Positions 35,835 through 42,984 of a stretch of DNA of 64,000 bases are shown here, piece by piece. The DNA is from Nitrospira sp. (GTDB taxonomy: Bacteria; Nitrospirota; Nitrospiria; Nitrospirales; Nitrospiraceae). Below the pieces are notes generated by a model, which was given only the letters and a program-made list of their open reading frames with translations, did not search any database and had not been told where the DNA came from. Within the stretch, counting starts at the first letter, position 1. The number at the start of each line of letters is the position of its first letter. The translations under genes were made by a program, and so were the position numbers. The stretch lies in NCBI GenBank assembly GCA_015709715.1, contig CP054184.1, positions 2,775,001 to 2,839,000 of the forward strand. The letters run 5' to 3'.

Positions 35835-36716
35835 ATGCGATGGTTGGTGGCGCTGGATGAATCGGAGTTTTCCGAGCGGATCATAGGGTGGATGCGAGCG
35901 TTCCCACATTCCAAGCAGACGGCCGTCACGGTGGTGCATGTGCTTGCCCCATTGGATGTGCCTGAGACCATCGGCCTCACCGGGCAGCAGCTGCTGCTGC
36001 AACAACAGGGAGCGATGGTGGAGGCTTTGCTGCAGCGTGTGCGCCGACTCCTGGAAGAGTCTTTTGCGGACGTCGAGGTCATTTTGCGGGAGGGTGTTCC
36101 GAGCCGGGAGATTCTGCAAGTCATACAGGAACGTCGGCCGGACTTGGTCGTCTCCGGCATGCAGGGGCTCTACCGATCGCCGGGTTTCACGATAGGTGGG
36201 GTCGCTCAACGGCTCCTCTCCTATGCCCCCTGCAGCTTGATGCTGGTGCCCGGCAAGGCGCAGCCGGGCGATGGGTTGCGAATCATGTTGGCCACGGACG
36301 GCTCGGAAGATGCGCGGCGCGCCGCCCGCGTGGTGGCGGAATTGCCGGGTGTACGTGAGACGATGATCGTGAGCGTCGTCCGTCCGCTCGGCGCGGAGAA
36401 GGCGGTCCTCGAACGGTTTCAGCCCGAGGAGAGCCGCAAGATGGAAGCGGCGTTTCTGCGTCGGCGGCGAGCCGAGGCGCGTAAAGCCCTGGCCGAATGC
36501 GAATGCCTGCTGCGGCAGGCAGCGATGGTGGTGCGCGCCAGAGTGATCGCCGGGCATCCGGCCGAGGCCATCGTCCGTGCCGCTCGGCGTGATGCGGTGG
36601 ATCTGTTGGTGGTCGGCTCACGCGGCCTGACCGGGATGAAGGCGACTGCGCTCGGGAGCGTGTCCCAGACGGTAGCGCAGTTGGCGCCCTGTCCAGTCCT
36701 GATCGTGAAGCCGTAG
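35835..36716 (+). CDS. Universal stress protein, tandem UspA domains
   Basis: This 293-residue protein has two UspA domains. The first begins MRWLVALDESEFSERI and has an altered nucleotide loop (GMQGLYRSPGFTIGGVAQ). The second has the intact GSRGLTGMKATALGSVSQ. One active ATP site is therefore likely. GGGGGAG precedes ATG 35835. A PAS-LuxR regulator gene follows by 57 bases. It is only distantly similar to the UspA at 15192. Confidence 0.88.
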   Translation: MRWLVALDESEFSERIIGWMRAFPHSKQTAVTVVHVLAPLDVPETIGLTGQQLLLQQQGAMVEALLQRVRRLLEESFADVEVILREGVPSREILQVIQERRPDLVVSGMQGLYRSPGFTIGGVAQRLLSYAPCSLMLVPGKAQPGDGLRIMLATDGSEDARRAARVVAELPGVRETMIVSVVRPLGAEKAVLERFQPEESRKMEAAFLRRRRAEARKALAECECLLRQAAMVVRARVIAGHPAEAIVRAARRDAVDLLVVGSRGLTGMKATALGSVSQTVAQLAPCPVLIVKP

Positions 36717-36773
36717 CAGAGGGGACGTGCGCAACTCCCATGGAGCGGCAGATTCTCCACAGAGGTCGTGATC

Positions 36774-37466
36774 ATGGTGCAGATCACGGAGATGGTGGCG
36801 CGCATCGCCGACGGTGCCATGCTGGTGGATGAGACCGGTATGGTGAGGATGTGGAACAGGGCCGCCGAGCGGTTGCTGGGGTTTCGTGCCGACGAAGTGG
36901 TGGGGCGTCCTTGCCGAGACGTTTTATGCGGCCGAACGCTAGGCGGGAGCGAATTGTGTTCACCGGCATGCGAAATCGGGAAACGCCTTGCCGCAGGGAC
37001 CGGCGTGCGAAACTACGATATGCAAACCCGTGCGAAGTCCGGTCGGGTCGTGTGGGTCAATATCAGCTCCATCCCCGTGCCGACCCGGAAGGCCGGTCGA
37101 TTCATGAGGCTGCATCTGTTTCGCGACATCAGCCGGCAGATGAAAGTGTTGCAGTTGGCGGAAGATCTCCACGGTATGCTCTCGGCCACGGGCCATGCGG
37201 GTTCGATGCCGGCGCCGGCGCGACCGACGCCGCAGGCCTCCGCAAACCTGCCGGTCGGTCGAGGCACGTCGCCGTTGACGAAACGGGAGCAGGATGTGCT
37301 GCGGTTGATGGCGGCCGGGAGCACGACAAAAGAGATTGCGGATGCGCTGTTTATCAGCATGGTGACCGTCCGAAACCACATCCAACACATTTTTGAGAAG
37401 CTGGGCGCTCACACCCGTTTACAAGCCCTTGCCCTTGCATTCCCCCCCGGTCCGTCCCCCGCCTAG
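36774..37466 (+). CDS. PAS domain-LuxR family transcriptional regulator
   Basis: This 230-residue protein has an N-terminal PAS domain (about 10-125) containing four Cys (DVLCG, ELCSPACEIG). A Pro/Ala linker leads to a LuxR/GerE helix-turn-helix, LTKREQDVLRLMAAGSTTKEIADALFIS split across about 165-195 and followed by MVTVRNHIQHIFEKLG. The Cys cluster in the PAS loop could sense redox or metal. It lies between UspA and the cupredoxin cluster and is a good candidate regulator of either. GTG 36768 is an alternative start. Confidence 0.86.
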   Translation: MVQITEMVARIADGAMLVDETGMVRMWNRAAERLLGFRADEVVGRPCRDVLCGRTLGGSELCSPACEIGKRLAAGTGVRNYDMQTRAKSGRVVWVNISSIPVPTRKAGRFMRLHLFRDISRQMKVLQLAEDLHGMLSATGHAGSMPAPARPTPQASANLPVGRGTSPLTKREQDVLRLMAAGSTTKEIADALFISMVTVRNHIQHIFEKLGAHTRLQALALAFPPGPSPA

Positions 37467-37506
37467 CGATAAGGGAGAGCCAACGCGCGCGGCCTGAGCG
37501 AGACGC

Positions 37507-37522
37507 GTGGCGTGCCTGTCGC
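37507..37522 (+). promoter_or_regulatory. Candidate sigma-54 (-24/-12) promoter before the cupredoxin cluster
   Basis: TGGCGTGCCTGTCGCA has GG and GC ten bases apart and TGGC at -24. It lies upstream of a gene remnant and about 300 bases before the first cupredoxin gene, so the driven transcript may include the remnant. Confidence 0.3.
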
Positions 37523-37679
37523 ATGATGCAACTGATTTAGCGTCAAAATGATGCAAACGTCTCATTGTCCCGGCGGTCATGCCTGCCTATGCTGTTCCTA
37601 TGACGACCATTCCACAATCGCCCGGATCGGTCGACGATCCGATGAGAACGAGAAACGGAGTGAGCGATGTGGAACAGGT

Positions 37680-37772
37680 GTATATGGGATTTCGGGCGAG
37701 AGCGCGGACCGATTGTTCGACTATTGCTACACCGTGACGCCGGCGAAGTATCACAATGTCCCCCGCCACTAG
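37680..37772 (+). pseudogene. C-terminal remnant of the 39401/39926 small secreted family
   Basis: About 28 codons encode ISGESADRLFDYCYTVTP and AKYHNVPRH, matching the C-terminal signature of the proteins at 39401 and 39926 (ISAEVAERLFDYCYLVTP and ARYHDVSRH in the latter). No N-terminal part, signal peptide or start is present upstream. It is a truncated third copy left by duplication and deletion. Confidence 0.68.
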
Positions 37773-37820
37773 GATGGGCGAGGGATCAGACATTCGCGCA
37801 TCGAACAAAGGAGGGCAATC

Positions 37821-38318
37821 ATGAGAATCAGAGGACACACAGTACGATTACTTGCGGTGTCCGTGTCGTTCGCGGCCATGACGGGGTGGTCAGCGATGGG
37901 CGCGGACCGCGCGCTGGGTCAGGCGCCGGGCATGGGGGCTCCGCCGTCAAAGGTGGAGATCACCATCAAGGATCGGCAACACGGATATGAAACCGTGGGG
38001 CTCACGATGCCGTCGCATGACACGACGGTCGTGGTGCGTAATCAGGATACTGTCACGCACGGGTTTGCCTCGAAACTGTTCAAGGACATTTCTGTGCGGA
38101 TGGAAGGCGGGATCGAGGTTGCGGGAAGGAATTTCAAATCCTATCACGTCGATCCGGGAAAGACGATGACCCTGCACTTCTCCACGGCTCCGTCGAAGTT
38201 CGATCCTGCGACCGGCATTGCCGAGAGCATGCGGCACGCGCTCTGGTGTGACATTCATCCCGAGGTGAAGGGGGAGTTGTATGTCATCGAAACCAGGGGC
38301 GAAATCGGCGGCGGCTGA
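37821..38318 (+). CDS. Periplasmic cupredoxin-like protein
   Basis: This 165-residue protein has a signal peptide to about residue 33 and a cupredoxin fold with His in TVTHGFAS and Cys/His in CDIHPEVKGELYV. It is a clear relative of the 16628 protein, but the Met ligand position is Val and an insertion (FDPATGIAESMRH) precedes the Cys. GGAGGG precedes the ATG. It probably carries copper or electrons in the periplasm. Confidence 0.82.
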   Translation: MRIRGHTVRLLAVSVSFAAMTGWSAMGADRALGQAPGMGAPPSKVEITIKDRQHGYETVGLTMPSHDTTVVVRNQDTVTHGFASKLFKDISVRMEGGIEVAGRNFKSYHVDPGKTMTLHFSTAPSKFDPATGIAESMRHALWCDIHPEVKGELYVIETRGEIGGG

Positions 38319-38353
38319 ACGTCACGTTCGCCTGCAATCGAGAGGTTTCACCC

Positions 38354-38806
38354 ATGAGACGCATGGGGTCAGCCCTGCTGATGAACGGCGTGGCGACCGC
38401 AGCCCTGGTCGGAACCCTGAGCCTGGGGAGTTCGGCCGGGGCTGCGGAACTTCATTTTGCAGTCCAAGAGGTGGGGGAAAAGCGGGCCCTCTGGGTGCCG
38501 GAGGAGGTGGTGCTGCACCGCAGCACGGAACTGGTGGACGGTCTGGTGTTCGTATTGGAAAACCCGACGGATCGAACCCATGCCTTTGCGGCCTACGGCC
38601 TGTTCGAGGAAGTGACGACCGCCGGCGGGGCCGTTGCCAGGAAGCCGTTGCGCGTCAATGTGACATCAGAAGATACGGTCCGCGTGCAGATCAGCACGAC
38701 GCAGTTTCTCGGGCGTACGGATGCGGAGGTCGAAGAGTTTCCGTTTTTTTGCCCGCTGCATCAAGGAGATGCCCACGTGGGCGGGACGATCCGCGTGATC
38801 CCGTAG
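38354..38806 (+). CDS. Periplasmic cupredoxin-like protein, tandem copy 1
   Basis: This 150-residue protein has a signal peptide ending near SAGAA. Strands follow with REVV-like VPEEVVLHRSTEL and LENPTDRTHAFA. The C-terminal copper loop FFCPLHQGDAHVGG supplies Cys and His, but no Met at the usual distance. It is closely similar to the next gene, so the pair is a tandem duplication. Confidence 0.8.
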   Translation: MRRMGSALLMNGVATAALVGTLSLGSSAGAAELHFAVQEVGEKRALWVPEEVVLHRSTELVDGLVFVLENPTDRTHAFAAYGLFEEVTTAGGAVARKPLRVNVTSEDTVRVQISTTQFLGRTDAEVEEFPFFCPLHQGDAHVGGTIRVIP

Positions 38807-38829
38807 GCGCCTGTGAGGCGGGAGGCAGG

Positions 38830-39315
38830 ATGAGGCAGGACGTGAAGGGCACGCAGAGACGTTGCAGCCGGTTCTGGCTATCGGCGATAGGGCTGTTCCT
38901 GGTGATCGTGGGTACCGCTGCGACGCCTGCGAGGGGGGCTGCCGGAACGTTTCGTTTTGTGATTCAAGATGTGGAGGGGGGCGCGGCGGCCTGGTTTCCG
39001 CGCGAGGTTGTCATTCACAAGAGCACGGATCTTGAGGGAGGATTGATCTTCATCCTGGAGAACCCGACTCCCCGCACCCATGTCTTCGAAGCTCCGGATT
39101 TGTTCGAACAGGTGACGGAGGGGATCGACGTCCCGGCCGTCAAACCGTTGCGGGTCTATGTGGCCCCGGGAGAGACCGTGCAGGTTCGGATCAGCACCGA
39201 GCAGTTGTTCCGCGAGCCGGAAGCCGATGCGTCGGGCTCGCAGAACTGTCCGTTTTTCTGCCCCTTGCATGGGACCGAGGATGCGTTGCGAAGTATGATT
39301 CGGGTGGTGCCGTAG
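38830..39315 (+). CDS. Periplasmic cupredoxin-like protein, tandem copy 2
   Basis: This 161-residue protein has a signal peptide (about 12-37) and mature domain motifs PREVVIHKSTDL, LENPTPRTHVFE and PFFCPLHGTEDAL. It shares the strand order of the 38354 protein. The loop after CPLH differs in length, so the two may tune different copper sites. GGGAGGCAGG precedes ATG 38830; a frame open to 38281 is a shadow of the upstream gene. Confidence 0.8.
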   Translation: MRQDVKGTQRRCSRFWLSAIGLFLVIVGTAATPARGAAGTFRFVIQDVEGGAAAWFPREVVIHKSTDLEGGLIFILENPTPRTHVFEAPDLFEQVTEGIDVPAVKPLRVYVAPGETVQVRISTEQLFREPEADASGSQNCPFFCPLHGTEDALRSMIRVVP

Positions 39316-39400
39316 CCGCCGGAGGCGCAGTCGATGGTGCCGACTGCCGCGCATGCATCCTTGGATGATGGCGCAGAGACCGAATACCAGGGGGTGAACC

Positions 39401-39907
39401 ATGACACGCCTTGTCACATCTGGAACGGTGGTCGCCCTGTTCCCGTGGCTGCTCGTTTCGGTACTGCTCCCGTGGGCGGGCCGAGTGGCGGATACGAGTG
39501 CGAATGGGCTGGTGGAGCAACGGCGTGAGGCCGCAGGGGGGGGCGGTACCGATGCTCCCAGGTCTGTCGACTCAGCGGGCTGGGTGGATCAATTGACGGC
39601 CTTTGTCGTTGTCCAACAGAGCTTGGCCGGGACTCGGGGCGAGGCCGGATCATACGATGCCTATGTCGGTCAGATCGTGCTGGTGCGGAGTCTCTATGAG
39701 CGTGGCGAATGGAGCGGGGCCTTCGTGACGATGAATCGCTTCATGGACATGCTGGAGGCGCGAGAAGGGGGAATCAGCGGGCGGGCGGCCGACGCGCTGT
39801 GGGACTACTGTTATGTGGTGACTCCGCCGGCCTTGCACGATGTCAGGCGTCATCGACAATGGTGGGAGAAGCATGTGGAGTGGGACAAGTTTTTCTGGGA
39901 GGAATAG
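39401..39907 (+). CDS. Small secreted protein, novel family (copy 1)
   Basis: This 168-residue protein has a signal peptide (about 8-28), a low-complexity Gly/Arg linker and a helical body. The conserved core is MNRFMDMLEAREGGISG followed by WDYCYVVTPPALHDVRRH. The same core is in the 39926 protein and the 37680 remnant. The C-terminus here adds a Trp-rich tail (WWEKHVEWDKFFWEE). One Cys is conserved, no haem motif is present, and no known family is recognised. It is probably periplasmic and in the cupredoxin transcript. Confidence 0.68.
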   Translation: MTRLVTSGTVVALFPWLLVSVLLPWAGRVADTSANGLVEQRREAAGGGGTDAPRSVDSAGWVDQLTAFVVVQQSLAGTRGEAGSYDAYVGQIVLVRSLYERGEWSGAFVTMNRFMDMLEAREGGISGRAADALWDYCYVVTPPALHDVRRHRQWWEKHVEWDKFFWEE

Positions 39908-39925
39908 GGGTGGGTGAGGGCTACC

Positions 39926-40348
39926 ATGCGAATTATTGAAGACATCAGGTGGATGGCGGGAATCGTCCTGTTCCTGGCGAGCGTCATCTGTGCTGCGCCG
40001 GGCGGATCGAGCGTGGCCTCTGCGGCCGGAGATGACTGGCTTGATTCTCTGGTGCAAGCGGTGCTCGCCGAGCAGGCGAAGGAAGCCTTCCGGGGAGGCA
40101 GGTTCACCCCCTACCTCGCGCAATTGACCACGGTACGAGCCAACTTGATGAGCGGTGAGAACGAGGCGGTGTACCGAGCCATGAATCGATTCATGGACAT
40201 GCTCCAGGCGCGTGAAGAGGGGATTTCCGCCGAGGTGGCCGAGCGGCTGTTCGACTATTGTTACCTCGTGACGCCGGCGCGCTACCACGATGTCTCCCGG
40301 CATCTCCACCGGCTCAGCGGGCATCAGGCTGGTGCGCCACCGGCGTGA
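39926..40348 (+). CDS. Small secreted protein, novel family (copy 2)
   Basis: This 140-residue protein has a signal peptide (about 10-35) and the helical core AMNRFMDMLQAREEGISAEV followed by RLFDYCYLVTPARYHDV, shared with copy 1. The N-terminal region DDWLDSLVQAVLAEQAKEAF has a counterpart in copy 1 (WVDQLTAFVVVQQS). It starts 18 bases after copy 1. The function is unknown; association with copper proteins suggests a periplasmic accessory role. Confidence 0.68.
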   Translation: MRIIEDIRWMAGIVLFLASVICAAPGGSSVASAAGDDWLDSLVQAVLAEQAKEAFRGGRFTPYLAQLTTVRANLMSGENEAVYRAMNRFMDMLQAREEGISAEVAERLFDYCYLVTPARYHDVSRHLHRLSGHQAGAPPA

Positions 40349-40443
40349 GACTGCCATAGGCGAGCACAGGCCGCTCACTCGCAGGATCGGTCTCGATTGG
40401 AAGGGGGGTGTGCGGGTTGTGGCTCCATGCAAGAAGGGGCACC

Positions 40444-40671
40444 ATGTCGGCAGATGGCGGAGAGGCTGGAGATCGCGAAGCACTGGACGCGAGGTTTCGC
40501 CGCTGGCGGGCCGCCCATAGAACACCCAGTACGGTCCTTGACGCCCATCGCGAGGTCATATTGGAGCGCGTCTCCCAATCCATGACCTTCGAGGGTGAGC
40601 CCGTGACCGTCTCTCGCCTCAAAACCCTCTTGGAGCAATCTGGCCCATGGCCGAAGAACCCGGACACCTAG
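40444..40671 (+). CDS. Fic antitoxin-like protein (class I inhibitory motif)
   Basis: This 75-residue protein carries SMTFEG near residue 48, matching the S/T-x3-E-G/N inhibition motif that places a Glu in the ATP site of Fic enzymes. It is followed by a helical C-terminus. Its gene overlaps the Fic gene by 25 bases, the usual antitoxin-first order. It should bind and silence the AMP-transferase encoded next. Length and layout match VbhA-type antitoxins; overall identity cannot be judged. Confidence 0.68.
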   Translation: MSADGGEAGDREALDARFRRWRAAHRTPSTVLDAHREVILERVSQSMTFEGEPVTVSRLKTLLEQSGPWPKNPDT

Positions 40672-41249
40672 GAACCACCCGCTCATTCGAGACGACGCAA
40701 GGGCACTTGACCTATCCGGAGCTCTCGGAACGGCTTGCCGTCGCGCTGGCGCGGATTCTCGACCGGATCTTGCAAACCCCCGCTCAGGACATCGTCGTGA
40801 CGCCGGAATGGTTGTGCGAGAGGCACCGTGAGTTGGCCGGAGATCTCTTTCCCGATTGGGCGGGACGATTCCAGACAACCGACGTGAAGGTGGGCGCCTT
40901 GGAGCCCCCTGCTTTTTATCAAGTACCGATGCTGGTGCGGTCCTTCTGCGACGATCTAACCGAGCGGCTGCGGCATGTCCGGGAGGACGACCTCACCCAC
41001 ATTGCCGCATTGCTGGCCTGGGTGGACTGGCGCTTCCAGTGGATCCATCCCTTCAAGGATTTCAACGGCCGTATCGGCCGGATGGTCCTTGCGGCACTCT
41101 TATACAAACTCACTCTGCCGCCGGTCGAAACGGCGCCGATCGATCCTGAGGGGCGTCGTGCCTATCTCGAAGCCCTGCGTGCCGGGGATGCGGGCGACCT
41201 CCTGCCCCTCCAGCACCAGTGGATCGCCCGGCTCGCGGCCGCAATTTAA
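40647..41249 (+). CDS. Fic family AMP-transferase toxin
   Basis: This 200-residue protein has the Fic core motif HPFKDFNGRIGR (about 137-148), with catalytic His and the anion-binding N-G-R. A Phe replaces the common Gly/Ala before Asn. Fic enzymes AMPylate target proteins. GGAG lies ten bases before ATG 40647. It overlaps the antitoxin and ends 18 bases before a convergent gene. Confidence 0.84.
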   Translation: MAEEPGHLGTTRSFETTQGHLTYPELSERLAVALARILDRILQTPAQDIVVTPEWLCERHRELAGDLFPDWAGRFQTTDVKVGALEPPAFYQVPMLVRSFCDDLTERLRHVREDDLTHIAALLAWVDWRFQWIHPFKDFNGRIGRMVLAALLYKLTLPPVETAPIDPEGRRAYLEALRAGDAGDLLPLQHQWIARLAAAI

Positions 41250-41267
41250 CCCGGTGAGTTCCCGGGA

Positions 41268-42269
41268 TCATAAGAAAAGATACAAGGCCGCCACGATCCC
41301 GAAGAACTCGGACGTGTTTTGCCCCCTCACGCTCATCCAGGGCCCGGTCAGCACACCGATATGCTGGTTCCAACTGTATTCCAAGGCCGGTGCGATAGTG
41401 ACCAGGTTGCTCGAGCCCCGTCCCACCAACGCCGACTGGCCATGGGCATCGAGGCCGGGAATGCCGGAAAAATGCGTGGCGTTCACGGCTTGGAATCCGA
41501 TGTCGAGGGCCAGCACCAGGTGACGGGTCAGGCTGTACTCACCGGCGACCGTGACGGTGGAGACCGATCCGGGCGTGACCCGGCCGGCTGTGCCGAAGCC
41601 TCCGCCGTAGGCGTTAAACCCCTGCACATCGACCGATGAATAGATGCCGTAGGTGGCGTTCAGCCGGTAGCGCAACACATGCGCTCCGCCGAAGGGGATC
41701 GCCTTTTGAAGGGCAATGCCGAATGTGGTCGCGTAGACGCCGCCTCCGGTCCGTTCCAGGTCCGCCGTCGCCGGACTCAGGTCGGAATAGCGGCCGGTGG
41801 GAAAAATCTCTTGCACCCACAGCCGGACATCGGGCACCCAGGATTGCGAGGGACTGCGCCAGGCTTGGATACCCAGTTGGAGCGGAAAGTCGCCGAAGCC
41901 GCCGGAAGAATCCCCTCGTGCGTGGTTGCCGATCCATTGAGGCGCGATTTCGATATCGAGAGAGTCGGTGAGGCCGTAGATGAAGTAGGTCTGTTGGATG
42001 AGGCTCTGGGAGGTGGTGGCCGATTGGAGCCGCCAGTTGTCGTTGTACAGGCCGCCGTACCTCGTGTAGTACACATAGGGCTCCACCACCGCGTGGCCTT
42101 TGCCCAAACTGGTGCCCCTCGTGGAGAGGAGCGTCCCCGTAAACCAGGGCATGGTTTGGGGAACGTCGCCGGCCGGCTCGCTTCCGGCGACGCCAGTGCC
42201 GCAGATGAGGATGAGAAACAGGCCGAGCAGCAGGCTGCTTAGATGATGACACCGTGCGAGGATGGTCAT
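41268..42269 (-). CDS. Outer-membrane beta-barrel-like protein
   Basis: This 333-residue protein has a signal peptide to about residue 28 and then repeated amphipathic strands rich in Tyr, Gly and Ser. It ends in the aromatic/Phe terminus GIVAALYLFL expected of a barrel. The stretch IYGLTDSLDIEIAPQW resembles the MetA/phenol-degradation outer-membrane family. It may be a porin or passive transporter; the substrate is unknown. It follows an MlaC-like gene on the same strand. Confidence 0.74.
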   Translation of the reverse strand: MTILARCHHLSSLLLGLFLILICGTGVAGSEPAGDVPQTMPWFTGTLLSTRGTSLGKGHAVVEPYVYYTRYGGLYNDNWRLQSATTSQSLIQQTYFIYGLTDSLDIEIAPQWIGNHARGDSSGGFGDFPLQLGIQAWRSPSQSWVPDVRLWVQEIFPTGRYSDLSPATADLERTGGGVYATTFGIALQKAIPFGGAHVLRYRLNATYGIYSSVDVQGFNAYGGGFGTAGRVTPGSVSTVTVAGEYSLTRHLVLALDIGFQAVNATHFSGIPGLDAHGQSALVGRGSSNLVTIAPALEYSWNQHIGVLTGPWMSVRGQNTSEFFGIVAALYLFL

Positions 42270-42347
42270 GCCGATCGGGTACCCTTGTCAGTTGAGCCGG
42301 GGCTTGGCCCGATCTATGCTACTCCGTCCGCTGGTGAGAAAGGGAGT

Positions 42348-42971
42348 TTATCGTGTGGTGGGTTTGGCGAGGTCTTCCTTGGTGCGCTCCCGCAGCCGCC
42401 GCACCAGTTCTTGATAGGACGCATCCGCGATGATCGCGGTGAATTGGCTGCGATAGTTCATCACCAGGCTCACCCCATCGACGATCACGTCATACGCGAA
42501 CCACTTGCCGCCTTTGTTCGTCAGGCGGTAGTCCATCGGGACGTCGAGCTTGTCGGAGACTAACCTCGTGCGGACCTCGGCATAACCATCGGCGGTGCGT
42601 TCCGACAGGTAGACAACCCGTTCCCCCGCATAGCCCTCGATCTTGGACGCATACCGGTCCGAGAGGAAGGTCTTGAAGAGCGCGACGAACTCCTGCCGCT
42701 CGGGCGGGGACAACGGCTTCCAGTGAACCGCAAGGGTCCGCTTCGACATCTCTTCATAATCGAATCGTTCCGCGATGACTTGCTCGAGCAGGTGGCGTCG
42801 CTGTTTGGCCTGCGGCGGCTGCTTCAGCGTCTGGTCCTCCAGAATACGGAACACGGCATCGAGTGTCGCGCGAACGACAGCGGTGGGGGTTTCGGCTGGT
42901 TCGCTGTGTGCGGCAGTCGGCAACAGGAAGCAGGCAATGAAGCAGATGAGGACTGTTCGCACCGTCGTCAT
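42348..42971 (-). CDS. MlaC/Ttg2D-like phospholipid-binding periplasmic protein
   Basis: This 207-residue protein has a signal peptide ending near AAHSE. The MlaC fold is suggested by ERFDYEEMSKRTLAVHWK, LSPPERQEFVALFKTFLSDRY and the C-terminal FTAIIADASYQELVRRLR. MlaC shuttles phospholipids between the outer membrane and an inner-membrane ABC transporter. No other mla gene is in the window. It starts 13 bases after the stop of the large activase-like gene. Confidence 0.85.
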   Translation of the reverse strand: MTTVRTVLICFIACFLLPTAAHSEPAETPTAVVRATLDAVFRILEDQTLKQPPQAKQRRHLLEQVIAERFDYEEMSKRTLAVHWKPLSPPERQEFVALFKTFLSDRYASKIEGYAGERVVYLSERTADGYAEVRTRLVSDKLDVPMDYRLTNKGGKWFAYDVIVDGVSLVMNYRSQFTAIIADASYQELVRRLRERTKEDLAKPTTR

Positions 42972-42984
42972 TGGCGAGGTCCCT

